A stretch of DNA of 64,000 nucleotides from Oxytricha trifallax (taxonomy: Eukaryota > Ciliophora > Spirotrichea > Sporadotrichida > Oxytrichidae). Shown in pieces: positions 51,622-64,000 of the stretch; positions within the stretch are counted from its first letter, which is position 1; each line of letters opens with the position of its first letter. Below the pieces are notes generated by a model. That model worked only from the letters and a program-made list of their open reading frames with translations, was not told the DNA's origin and ran no database searches. Both the position numbers and the translations under genes were made by a program. The DNA is taken from assembly GCA_000711775.1 (NCBI GenBank), contig ARYC01000829.1, forward strand, positions 1 to 64,000, written 5' to 3'.

Positions 51622-51864
51622 TTTTTATACAATATTAAATTATTTGTGTTGTTTAAATTACTTCTTTCTATATAGAGCTTTATTAGTAAATACGTTTCAT
51701 CGTAATGTATTTGTACATATAGAATACTAAATATATGATTATCAAATCGATAAAGTCCTTGAAATATTTATATCTTATAAATCAAAGAAAATTATAGGGG
51801 GTAGGGGGGTAGGGGTAGATGGCTCGAAGGGGGTAGGGGTGGGGTAGGGGTAGAGGTCAGAACA
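51622..51864 (-). repeat. Right terminal inverted repeat of the integrase element
   Basis: Inverse copy of 48782-49024 with three mismatches; ends in the G-rich tract GGGGTAGAGGTCAGAACA and is followed by the target copy AATAGT. Confidence 0.9.
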
Positions 51865-52192
51865 AATAGTATAATGGGTTTTCTCGCTTGGTCGATGAGA
51901 TAAATTCATTAAAGCAATTATAATCACCGGCTTATTTTTAATGCGCTATCCAGAGATTATAATATTGTCAGGGTTTGGAGAGAAAAAAAACATAACTGAA
52001 GGAAATTAATAATTTATTAATTTTTTTTAATTTTAATTAATTTTCCCAAATCGAATGTATTCCAAGAATACATTAAAATAAATCATGAAATTGGATACTT
52101 TTTTTTAAAAATTGTACAGAATAAGTTAAGGAAAATTTGGTCAAATATAAAAAATATAGTTCCCTTCTATAGCTTAAAGGGATCATTGCTTA

Positions 52193-55002
<2,810 letters not shown>

Positions 55003-55774
55003 AAAGCTTTAGGGTTAATCACTTGAATAATTATCAGTTGTTCAATATATTATTTTAATTCTTTGCTTTTAAATAATCAGAAAAATACAACCAAAAAATG
55101 TATATTACATTCATAATTTATCATAAATGACCTCACATAATAAGTCATAATAAAATTCAAATTTAGTAAGATAAGTAATTATAAATAAAGTTGTGTACAT
55201 TTTTCTTTTGAATGGATGCAAAAGTTTGCTTAGTGAGATATAAATCTAAAATTTATTAAAAAGCAAATCTTTAATTAAGCGCACTTATTATATTGCTAAA
55301 ATTGATTATATAAAAATATTATATAACACATTAATAATATACAATTCAAATTATAAAATGATTTCAAAATTCAAATTTTAAATTTTTTATGAATAAATTA
55401 ATACTTTTTTAGCAATACTATGTATTTGAATGAGATTTCCTACAAAAAAAGCAGAATATTGGTTTGAATAAAATTATCAAATATATCTTTAGATTAATAG
55501 TATATAAATATTAAATAAAAATATTAAAATAATTAATAAGCAACATTTGAATAAGTTAATATTCAAAATTTAAATTTAATTATCAAATCGTTTATATTCA
55601 AATTACTAGAGAGGTAAAAAATGAAAAATACTTAAGTTTCTGAATAAAACAGTAGACTGACCTTTAATTCTTTGAAATAAGGTGCTTCAACTTCCAATAA
55701 TTAACAAAAACTTCCATCTCATTTAATTAGATTAGATTTTATTTGATTGTTCTTATTTTACAATATTTTTTGCC
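55003..55774. other. AT-rich divergent spacer
   Basis: Between the start of the purine-salvage gene (minus) and the start of the next gene (plus); presumably holds both promoters. Nothing else recognised. Confidence 0.5.
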
Positions 55775-58700
55775 ATGTTAATAGAAAAATAATTAAAATC
55801 TCAACAAATAACAGGCAAGTCTCAACCCTTTCAATAAACACTTCCAATTAAAGCCCAATTAACAAGTAAAAAACCAATTTAATACTAAGTTAATGCATCG
55901 AATGGAATGCATTAATAAGCGCTTTAAAATTCTAATCAAGCCCCAAAACCCTGTAGTAGCAGTAGCATTGGCAAATAATTCTTTGGAATTAACATAATTT
56001 AAGAAAATAAAAATACTTAAAAGTAGAACAACAAGCATAATAGCCAGTAACCATAAATTAAAATTCTTAATTCTAATATTTCTTCGCCAACTGGAGTCAC
56101 AATTCATCAGAGAGATTAGAATATGGAGTTATCTTCTTGTAATTCAAATTAATTGATAAATGATCCAAATTTATGGGAGATATATCTGGAGTTTCTAATT
56201 TAATTTTAACATTACATAAAGTATTTTTAAAAAAGTTGGGAATTCATATTGAAACACCTTATTTTACTTATCATAAGATTTCAATAAATTTAATTCATCC
56301 TTTTAAAATTTTGATCATAATAATCAAAACGACATAAACCAACTTCACAAAAGAAAATAAAGTGGAAGTAATTAGCGGAGAGGTATGGATAGATACGAAG
56401 ACTTGGCTAATGAGATTAACGAATCAACCATATCATTAGTAAAAGATTTCTAAATTGATAGGAACGACAATAACTAGCAAATTAGGTAAAATTTGAACTT
56501 ATAAATTGGGAAAATTGATGTGAAAAGTCCATGTTAAAATGACAATATGAGGCTAAAGTCCCCTAAATTTGAAAAATCTTTGCAAAAACATGATAAGGAT
56601 AGCCATAAAGATCCTTTTATATTGTTTTATTTTTTTAAAAAATTCTTCTTAAGATGAAGAGTCATTGATATTTTCAAATTTGAAACCAATGGATATGCAG
56701 ATGACCTCAAATATTAAAACTTTTCAATGTCTCTCCTCAGCTATAAATAATCCCAATCACCCAGAAGAAGATAATTTGCTAAAAAAGAACAATAATCTTT
56801 TAATTATCTAAATTTTTTATCTCTATAGAACGAAAAATAAATCTAATCATAATTTAGTTTACAATTAGATATTTTTTATATTTTAATCTATTCGATGCAT
56901 CTTCAATGTTTTCTTAAAGTATACGTTAATTTGAGGAAGTAGTAGATGCTATGATGATGCATGATTACCATTAGAAACTTGAATGCCATTTACAAGATCC
57001 TCTAAAATTTATTCATTAATTATACCATAATTATAGATAACCTTTTTCCTTCAGTAATTTAAATATAAATTTCACTAAACCTCCCTATCCATTTGAAACA
57101 GTCTGTGATTCAAGCTAGAAAATGCCTAGAATTTACAAAAACGACAGAAATTAGATTGATAATTGTCATTATTATATGATTAGGATTCATTTTTATTTAT
57201 TCATTAATTTTACATGAAAATTTATAAATATTTTATGCATATCTAATAGCATTAGCAAATAGAGTAGGACTATAAATTAATGAGAGATGAAATAAGTCAT
57301 TTGTAAATCGGAAACCAGAATTACTAGCGCTTCTCCGATGAAAGACAAATTTATTAAATAATTGTCTTATATATTGAAATATGGTATAAATTGCTTTTAT
57401 ATATGAATTAACTTGTAAATAATGCTAAATAGGGAGAAAAATAAATGAAATAATTTAGTATTATACATATATATGGGGGGGGGGGCGATATCTGAACCTA
57501 TGCTGCAGTATCTGAACCTAATGTGTTTTCCAATAGTTTAAATATGTTTGCATACATGCTTCTAGTAAATTTAGGGTCGGAGGACACGAATAAACATCTT
57601 ATGATAACGGTTGATCACTCTTAAGGGTATAAAAAGTTACAATGAGTATTTGTTTTATTATAAAATTATACATAATTTTCATCATTTTTTTCACATATTT
57701 TATATCATATTTTTTATTTTAAACTATAGAACAAACACGAGTAGTTGTAGAAGACATCAGTCAAGATAATGAAATTTCATCATTACTAATATTCTAGCAA
57801 ATGCAATGAGTAAGTATGCAAATGATATCAAGATATGTCTTCTACAACTACTCGTGTTTGTTCTATAGTTTAAAATAAAAAATATGATAAAAAATATGTG
57901 AAAAAAATGATGAAAATTATGTATAATTTTATAATAAAACAAATACTCATTGTAACTTTTTATACCCTTAAGAGTGATCAACCGTTATCATAAGATGTTT
58001 ATTCGTGTCCTCCGACCCTAAATTTACTAGAAGCATGTATGCAAACATATTTAAACTATTGGAAAACACATTAGGTTCAGATACTGCAGCATAGGTTCAG
58101 ATATCGCCCCCCCCCATATATATAAATCAATCCGTTAGTTACTGATAACGATTTTGCCGATTGCAATATCCAAAACCCGGCCAGTTTCAATAATAATCAT
58201 ACCCAAGAAAATAATAATTAGTTTCAGTACTTGTTCGCTCCCACACCGCCCCTACAGTAACAATATGAATTTTATTAATAATAAATTGATAATTTAAAAT
58301 TAATTTAGTATTTTATATAAAGATTCATGTCAATTTAGATTTTAATTATGATAGTTAATAATTTTAAATAGATGTAGATGAAAAATCAATATAATTAATA
58401 TGTAAGAATTCTTAAAGTATATTGTAATATTACGGAATACCTAATGTTTTTATAGAGAGATATTGTTGATGGAAAATGTGTACTCCAAACCGGAAATGCT
58501 CAGACTCGGCTTAATCGGGATCGAAATGAATAGTAATTGTAGAACCTGTATGATGAGAAGTTTATATCCTAAACTTAGACAAACAATAAATATAATAAAT
58601 TTAACACTTTTATATTTATAAATTGATCACATGTGAAATTAATAATATTTAGCTATTTTTAAGTTTAATATTTTAATTATTATTTTTAAAGTTTAATATA

Positions 58701-58817
58701 CAAATATTGAAGGAGTACCGGTAAAATGTGTATAAAGAGTTCAGCGTCGACGGCTTCAAAAAATAAATAAAATAGATTAAGATTTATATTGTAATCCCGA
58801 AAATTCTGCGAATTTGA
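55775..58817 (+). CDS. Gln/Asn-rich helical protein, interrupted by a fold-back element
   Basis: Start at ATG 55775 (MLIEKQLKSQQITGKSQPFQ), open to about 56215. Later blocks: about 56385-56470 (MDRYEDLANEINESTISLVK), 56645-56810 (SSQDEESLIFSNLKPMDMQM), 56905-57165 (SIRQFEEVVDAMMMHDYHQK followed by LECHLQDPLKFI and KPPYPFETVCDSSQKMPRIY), 57240-57370 (IEQDYKLMRDEISHLQIGNQ), and, after the element 57475-58115, about 58140-58290 (NPASFNNNHTQENNNQFQYL, APTPPLQQQYEFYQQQ), 58460-58570 and 58705-58817. The text around LECHLQDPLK is faintly like the central helices of BAR-domain proteins; I would not rely on it. The opposite-strand frame at 55859-56107 is a shadow. Confidence 0.6.
57475..58115. mobile_element. 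Fold-back element with 282-bp arms (641 bp)
   Basis: 57475-57757 and 57835-58115 are almost perfect inverted copies, separated by only 77 bp. The ends are a run of 11 G at the left and 9 C at the right followed inward by GCGATATC and GAACCTA-rich sequence with short direct repeats (TATCTGAACCTA twice). ATATAT-type sequence flanks both ends but is palindromic, so a target duplication cannot be distinguished. There is no coding capacity; the minus and plus frames in the arms mirror each other. It lies between coding blocks of the surrounding plus-strand gene. Confidence 0.85.
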
Positions 58818-59016
58818 GAGAAATATGAAACAATAAAATAATTATAAATTTAAATTTAAACAGGAACAAAACTATGAAGAAAATTATATTTATTAATTAT
58901 TTGACGTTTTTTTTTCTTTTAATGAATGAAATATTAAATTTTATTCAAAAACTAATTCTCAAGAAATTTGCAATAAACAACTCCATTACTTTTAATTTAT
59001 TTTACAATACACATTA

Positions 59017-62000
59017 TGAACAATAATAAAAGACCCTTTTCAGCAGCAAGACCAAGTGTTAGTAACTACTTTTTATAATATTTATTCATTATAGTAAATT
59101 TGTTATATAAATAAGCTATTAATTTTCATTTACTATTTAATATGATGGAAACTACCCTCGCTCCAAGCCATTTGACTTATCTAAAAAGAATCAATAATAA
59201 GAGAATTAAAACGCGAACATGCCCCCTCCCAAACCCAGACCAGAGTGGAATGATGGACTCACTGAAAACCCCTATAAATTATCTAGAGCTGAGGTGCTCC
59301 AGAGGAAATTCAATATTTTTACAATTATTTAAGTTATAACTTTTTTTAGAATATTTGAATTAATTCTCTCTTAATCCTTTTAATATATTGTCTCTATTTT
59401 AAACATCAATTTAAATAAATAATTTGTCTAATATAAATTGATATTTAAAAGTATATTTATGATTGAACGCGAAAAGTAAGAATGAAATCGCAGCAAAGAT
59501 TGAACTGCAGTAAAAGTATGAATAATTGAAGTAAGGCAAAATCCCAGAGGAGTATAAATCTGTAACTAACAAAGGAGAGAAGAAATTTCAAGCAAATGAA
59601 GCGTTCATAGTAAATAAAGACCTCAAGAAAGAGTAAATTCATTTTAATTAATATAAAATTTTAAGTATTCCATTACATTTTTTACTATAATATTAACAAG
59701 AAATAAAGCACTCCATAAACTTTAATAGTTTGATTAAAGATATTTGGGGAATAAATTATATATTGTAAAAAGAGTACGAAAATAGAAGCTATGTTTCAGA
59801 ATAAGTTCGCTAGTAGAAACTTAAAAAGTAGTAAGAATAAGAGAATTTACTAAGACTAAGGGAGATTGATGAAGAAATTTAAGTTAATAGAGAGACCACA
59901 GAGGTTAAAATTACCTATGCTCCTCATACTTTAAACAAAACTTAGAGTGCTTTGATCAATAATAGTGGTGTTAATTTAATTTTTATTTTAATGGTATTTT
60001 AAAATAAAGTAATTTAATTATGTATTTTTTATATTAGTGACCTGAACTTTGATAAAATTCAAATGTAATAGCACAACAGATATGAAAATACTTCCAACGT
60101 GCAATAAGAAATTAGTAGGGACTTAGACCAACTTATTAGGGAGAGGAATTCAGGTTCTAATAATAGCAACTTCAATTCTTAAAACACGGAGTAGTAAAAT
60201 TTCTAGTAAAATAATCATAATGGCATTCAAAGATAATATTCTTAAGTTATAGATTCTTCAATTCCTAAAAATCTCTTTACTAATTTAAATCTACAGGATG
60301 ATATTAAACCTACTAATTCAAATATTGGATTCAACTTTAATATGATCTAGAATCAATAAGCTACTCAGAGTTTGTTGAATTAAGAACAAGAATCAGAGGA
60401 CTTTGACTACTTTGACTACTTAGACTACAAAGAAAACGAAGAGAGATTGGTGAAGTTGAGAAACTAGAATATGTCGCTCTATTCCAATTTCCTAATGCCT
60501 GACTCTTAGAAAAATTAAAGTGATAAAATAGAGGTTAAACAAACTTAAGAGGTGGAAAATTATGGAGGTTCTTTAGGGTTAATGCAAGATATTTATGGAG
60601 GTATTTAGCAAGACAATTTTAGAGTAAAGTTTAGTATTAAAACTGACGAGTAGGATTCTCAAAACTAATAAGCTTTAGATTCAGCTAGGACTTAACAAAA
60701 TCAATAAACCAATGACCTTGACAGTTGTTTCTAAAACTTGAATCTCATGTTAGGAGGAGGTAATAAAAAGCCTGAATAGCATATAGATAATCTAAACAAT
60801 CAATTCGAAACTCAAAGTGGATATTCTATAACACCGATTAAGTATAATTAAAGTATTATGGACAGTCCCAGGAGTCTTTTGCCTAACTATAACGAGCTAT
60901 TTAATTTTAATGCTCCTAAAATTGAGGGGTAATGGCCCCTCACTGGGGCAGATAAAATTTTTTCTCAAAATTTTTAGTAAGCCGAAATATACCAAAACAC
61001 TAAAATAACTTTTTAAAACCAATAAAAAAGTCTCTTTGGCCCCTAATGATTTTCTAGGATGTCTAAGAAACAAATTTTAAAGTATTTTCTCTATATTTAT
61101 AGTAAAATAACAATAAATTAAATTTAAAAATTAAAAGTTTATCAATGTTTCTTTTTACTTTAAATTTATAATTTTATCAAAAACTACTTTAATTCCTTCC
61201 ATAGGATTTTTCTCCCACACCGGGTTTGGGTGCAGAAGCTACCACAGCGAAAGGACAGGGATTACGTTTCCCAGCAGCGGTGGAACCAGTAAGCGTTTTT
61301 CTCCAGCTTCTGTCATTCTTGTTGAATACAACGAGCTCTGTCCCCGGGTTATAACTGGTTGACATCTTGATTTGGGAGGAGACTAGGTGAAAGCAATAAT
61401 TGTTTTTTTCGGAGTTTTCTACTTCATGACTGCCACGTCAACTCACTCAAATACGTATACGTCACGACTAAGATTGATGGTTTGATTTTAGTTTTACTAG
61501 TGAATGATAAATTTATTTGATTCATAAATCATTAACTACTACTAATATTCCTAGCATTCTCAGTTGTAAATAGTTTTTAGGTTTCTATATTAAATATAAT
61601 TGACAAAAAAATTTATTTTTTATTTAATGATGCATTAAGCTAAATTTATATTTGAGTAAGCAAGAAATTAAAGTAGTTTTTGATAAAATTATAAATTTAA
61701 AGTAAAAAGAAAAATTGATAAACTTTTAATTTTTATATTTAACTTATTGTTATTTTACTATAAATATAGAGAAAATACTTTAAAATTTGTTTCTTAGACA
61801 TCCTTGAAAATCATTAGGGGCCAAAGAGATTTTTTTATTGGTTTTAAAAAGTTATTTTAGTGTTTTGGTATATTTCGGCATACTAAAAATTTTGAGAAAA
61901 AATTTCATCTGCCCCAGTCAGGAGTCCATTACCCAAATTGAGGATATCATAAAACCTGTTTAAAAGCCAGTTTTCAACATGCAACATGCTCCTTTGCCCA

Positions 62001-63323
62001 CTGATTATGAACCTTAAACAATACATTTTTTCTATAAATTATTTACATTAATTATTATTAATAAAAAGGTGTAGGGTGATTAATACTGGGGCTTAAACAA
62101 GCTAGATATAAATAATCAAATAGTTTCATTCTTTGATTTTTGAGCATTCAACTCAATTTTTTCAAGGAACTTTATCAATTAATTTAACGGATTACATTTA
62201 TTTATAATTGTTTAGTTCGCTTAAAAGAATCTACTAACACCATAGCAAGTATTAACTGGTCAAACTATGTAAAAATCTACTCCTTAGCAAATTTCAGTTT
62301 AAAACTATCCTCAGACAAATGTCCCATAAATGATAAATATGCTTCCAAACTAGAGCTAATTTCTTTAAATGAACCAAAATCAACACTCACCCTACTATGA
62401 AAGCTAAACATAAATTCTATCATAGCTTTAGTAAGCAACTTATCCATAAATCTAACAGAATCAGCAACCAATAAATTAAGCAAGAGGTCCATAATTTCAT
62501 GATATCATGGCAGGTGGTTAGTAATAAGTGAATATGATGTAATCCAACTAAAATCTGAATAATTTTAGCTAGTAAAACTTGCAAAGTATGCAATACACTC
62601 AAAATAATGTATAAAATCCCTTCTCTTAAACAGTCCAGTCTCAAAACTAATAGACACTCAATAGCGCCACTTATCATACTTTCCAACCCTAATAAACCAA
62701 CTACTAAACATAAAATACCATTCCTTCACTACACTAAACCAATCAAAACTCAAATCATTAATTTGAAGACGATGAAGAGGACCAAGAATTCGCAAGAATG
62801 AGAGACATGCTCCTAAATACCTAGCAAGAAATTGATAAAATTATCTAAGGTACTAACAACGTGAATTAAATCTACCAAAATTCAAAGGCTTCAGTTGAAC
62901 ATCAAATGGCTCATATATCAATGCCTAATTAATAATAAATTGTTGGCAAGATTCCAGTTAAAGAACAAGTGCTAAATGCTTCGGGTATATACCCTTAAAG
63001 CTCTTACTACGGAAACACTACGATGAGTCAAAATTAAAGCTTAAAATTAGTTAATTATTTAGATAAGACATTTACTCTATAGGATTATTTAGAGTAAAAT
63101 ATACTATGATGAAATTTCATCTATGTATTGCTCTAAAATATATTTTATTCTTCATAAAAAAAACTATTTAACTAAAAGCTAGTATATAACAGGATCAATA
63201 ATGACATAAAATTAGAGCTTATAACATTATGGTTAGAGTAATATGAATACAAGACCTGCACCTTAGTTTTAGTCATATATGAACCCTGATTCACTTAGCC
63301 TCCGATCTAACTTAGCAAATTGA
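59017..63323 (+). CDS. Large Gln/Asn-rich coiled-coil protein, interrupted by a 1-kb element
   Basis: Start at ATG 59017-59019 (MNNNKRPFSAARPSV). Blocks: about 59145-59320 (PPPKPRPEWNDGLTENPYKL, SRAEVLQRKF), 59465-59645 (KNEIAAKIELQQKYEQLKQG), 59725-59965 (EQENLLRLREIDEEIQVNRE, TYAPHTLNKTQ), 60045-60926 (QEISRDLDQLIRERNSGSNN, EDFDYFDYLDYKENEERLVK, DNFRVKFSIKTDEQ, DSPRSLLPNYNELFNFNAPK), then the element 60927-61934, then 61943-62030 and 62070-62123. A probable intron GTTTCATTC...TTGTTTAG (about 62124-62213) leads in frame to a Gln-rich block 62214-63060 and a last block about 63190-63320 ending in TGA 63321-63323. Disregarding the element and one AAATTGAG gives a continuous frame. No family recognised; the N-terminal motif and coiled coils might suggest a centrosomal or ciliary protein. 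Confidence 0.65.
60927..61934. mobile_element. TIR transposon derivative with 8-bp TSD (1008 bp)
   Basis: Ends GGGTAATGG and CCATTACCC; inverted repeats about 267 bp long (60927-61193 and 61661-61934) with few mismatches, including GGGGCAGAT.AAATTTTTTC and TTTGGCCCCTAATGATTTTC. Direct repeats AAATTGAG at 60919-60926 and 61935-61942 are an 8-bp target duplication, typical of hAT-like elements (and some others). No transposase is present. The 470-bp middle contains a strikingly GC-rich segment (about 61200-61475) with a 62-codon frame on the minus strand. Non-autonomous element inserted in a coding block. Confidence 0.9.
61177..61365 (-). CDS. Small GC-rich frame inside the 1-kb TIR element
   Basis: Starts at ATG 61363-61365 (MSTSYNPGTELVVFNKNDRS, then WRKTLTGSTAAGKRNPCPF, ending SYGRNQSSF) with TGA 61177-61179. 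Base composition is close to 50% GC, against roughly 25% in the repeats around it, and codons are unlike the flanking host gene. It may be a fragment captured from elsewhere or a remnant of the element's own gene. I do not recognise the protein. Confidence 0.35.
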
Positions 63324-63750
63324 ACTTTTACTTTTTATAAAGTAACTACATGTAATTTAATTTATGTTATAAGATGAAGTTTAGAATTAATTTATTTAAA
63401 AGTGATATATTATAAATTTAATTATTGTGTAAATAATTATAATTAATTAAAGTCATAATAATAATAAATTCTCTCAATATGAACTTATATTATTTTTATG
63501 CATGATAATATATAGGCTCTATTTTAAGCCTCAAATTTTTCAACTTATAATTAAAAAGAAAAATTTGATTACATTAATTAGAATTTCCCCCCCTATTATT
63601 GTTACTATTTATAAACCAATTAATTCTATTTTAACTCGTTTTTGATTATGTTAACTAGCTGACAAAAGCCCCAGGATTAATTGTCCGTACAGCATTAAAT
63701 AAAAAAAGTCGTCTTTATTTAGAACACACATATAATGGAGTATTAAATTT
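63324..63750. other. AT-rich spacer
   Basis: No coding text recognised apart from a short GC-richer patch at about 63650-63720 that could belong to the gene at the right edge. Confidence 0.4.
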
Positions 63751-63751
63751 A

Positions 63752-64000
63752 CAAGTCACTTGGCATTTTCACTCACAAGAACAACGTGAGAGAGCACTAC
63801 TACTGCATCAAGGAAATCTTCGACCTCTACAACTCCAAGGAACAACTCGAGAAGCTTGCTTCTAGACCAGATGTTGATACCGTCTGCGCTTTTGACTATG
63901 TTAAGATGAAGACTAACGCTCTTGAGGGCAAGGGACTCCAATACGAAGATTATTGCCAAATTCATTCTAGTTTTAAAGTTAAAAATTCTTGGATTTAGTT
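63752..64000 (+). CDS. Unidentified protein, partial at right edge
   Basis: Plus-strand frame LGIFTHKNNVREHYYCIKEI continuing FDLYNSKEQLEKLASRPDVD, TVCAFDYVKMKTNALEGKGL, QYEDYCQIHSS; it probably ends or meets an IES near 63965-63975 where composition turns AT-rich. Codon choice is clearly more GC-rich at third positions (CTC, AAG, GAC, TAC) than in other genes of the window, as seen for highly expressed ciliate genes. No TAA/TAG Gln codons occur in this block. Neither the start nor the family could be determined. Confidence 0.5.

Larger units (their letters stand above)
48782..51864. mobile_element. Integrase-type DNA transposon, 243-bp TIRs, 6-bp TSD (3083 bp)
   Basis: Terminal inverted repeats 48782-49024 and 51622-51864 differ at only three positions. 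They begin TGTTCTGACC and end GGTCAGAACA, followed inward by C-rich (CCCCTACCCC) tracts. AATAGT flanks both sides (48776-48781 and 51865-51870). Inside is one plus-strand gene with a coiled/acidic N-terminus, an OTU-like protease region and a retroviral-type integrase. TG...CA ends with an rve integrase recall Ginger-like and Maverick-like elements, but there is no polymerase, reverse transcriptase or capsid gene. High TIR identity suggests recent activity. Confidence 0.9.
48570..52068. mobile_element. Outer inverted-repeat element hosting the integrase element
   Basis: About 48571-48614 and 52020-52068 are inverted copies sharing GGAATACATTCGATTTGGGA and neighbouring AT-rich sequence (about 45 bp). 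They enclose the integrase element plus about 165 bp on its left and about 150 bp on its right. If the inner element and one AATAGT are disregarded, the enclosed DNA is about 0.4 kb and has a 60-codon frame (48627 start MAVTKSKVNKNSKLNRFYRR, TGA at 51896-51898) continuous across the insertion point. No clear target duplication of the outer element was found, so its exact ends are uncertain. Confidence 0.5.

Noticed and set aside
48782..51864. Interpretation as an LTR retrotransposon because of TG..CA ends and a retroviral-type integrase
   Set aside because: The long terminal repeats are inverted, not direct, and there is no reverse transcriptase, protease of the aspartic type or gag.
55859..56107. 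82-codon minus-strand frame resembling a membrane protein
   Set aside because: The plus strand gives a longer open Q/N-rich frame starting at 55775 and continuing beyond it; the hydrophobic text is its antisense.
62277..62686. Overlapping minus-strand Leu-rich frames
   Set aside because: Antisense to a Gln-rich plus-strand block that stays open from about 62214 to 63109.

Overview
The window looks like germline (micronuclear) DNA of a spirotrichous ciliate of the Oxytricha/Stylonychia type. Three observations support this. (1) Every recognisable protein reads through TAA and TAG, which must encode Gln, and ends at TGA. (2) Several mobile elements begin and end with the spirotrich telomere unit C4A4/G4T4, the hallmark of TBE (telomere-bearing element) transposons. 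(3) Genes are broken into moderately GC-rich coding blocks separated by very AT-rich, stop-riddled spacers, as expected of macronuclear-destined segments (MDS) interrupted by internal eliminated sequences (IES) and small GT-AG introns. No rRNA, tRNA or CRISPR array was recognised.

Layout. 1-2759 is the right part of a TBE element (22-kDa and 57-kDa genes, both frameshifted) that splits a polycystin-2-like channel gene (2763-4440, minus). A Ser/Gln-rich gene follows (5700-7482, minus), then an AT-rich stretch with weak coding signal (7900-10250), then an unidentified gene (10304-11632, minus) interrupted by a 388-bp internally deleted TBE. A HIRA histone-chaperone homologue runs on the minus strand from 22109 to about 12600 and carries a complete 4116-bp TBE (17408-21523) inside a probable intron. 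Two large low-complexity or coiled-coil genes occupy 23114-29440 (minus). Weak candidates lie at 29905-31760 (plus). An aquaporin (32211-33671, minus), a PEX11-like peroxisome gene (35111-36490, plus), a poly-Gln protein (38846-40989, plus) and a DEDDy exonuclease + S1 gene interrupted by a 1215-bp TBE derivative (41724-45800, plus) follow. 46241-48144 (minus) encodes a FAM166/CIMIP2-like ciliary protein.

48570-52068 is a nested pair of inverted-repeat elements. The inner one (48782-51864) has 243-bp terminal repeats, a 6-bp target duplication and a retroviral-type integrase joined to an OTU-like protease region. 52193-55002 (minus) appears to encode GMP reductase fused in frame to hypoxanthine-guanine phosphoribosyltransferase. 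The last 9 kb hold two Q/N-rich genes on the plus strand, one interrupted by a 641-bp fold-back element (57475-58115) and the other by a 1008-bp element with an 8-bp target duplication (60927-61934). The partial gene at the right edge is unidentified.

Overall, at least six transposon-derived insertions sit in or beside genes. In three cases (10450-10837, 60927-61934, 17408-21523) removing the element plus one target copy gives a continuous reading frame, so these genes depend on precise excision during macronuclear development. Block boundaries are approximate because pointer repeats could not be assigned without a macronuclear reference.
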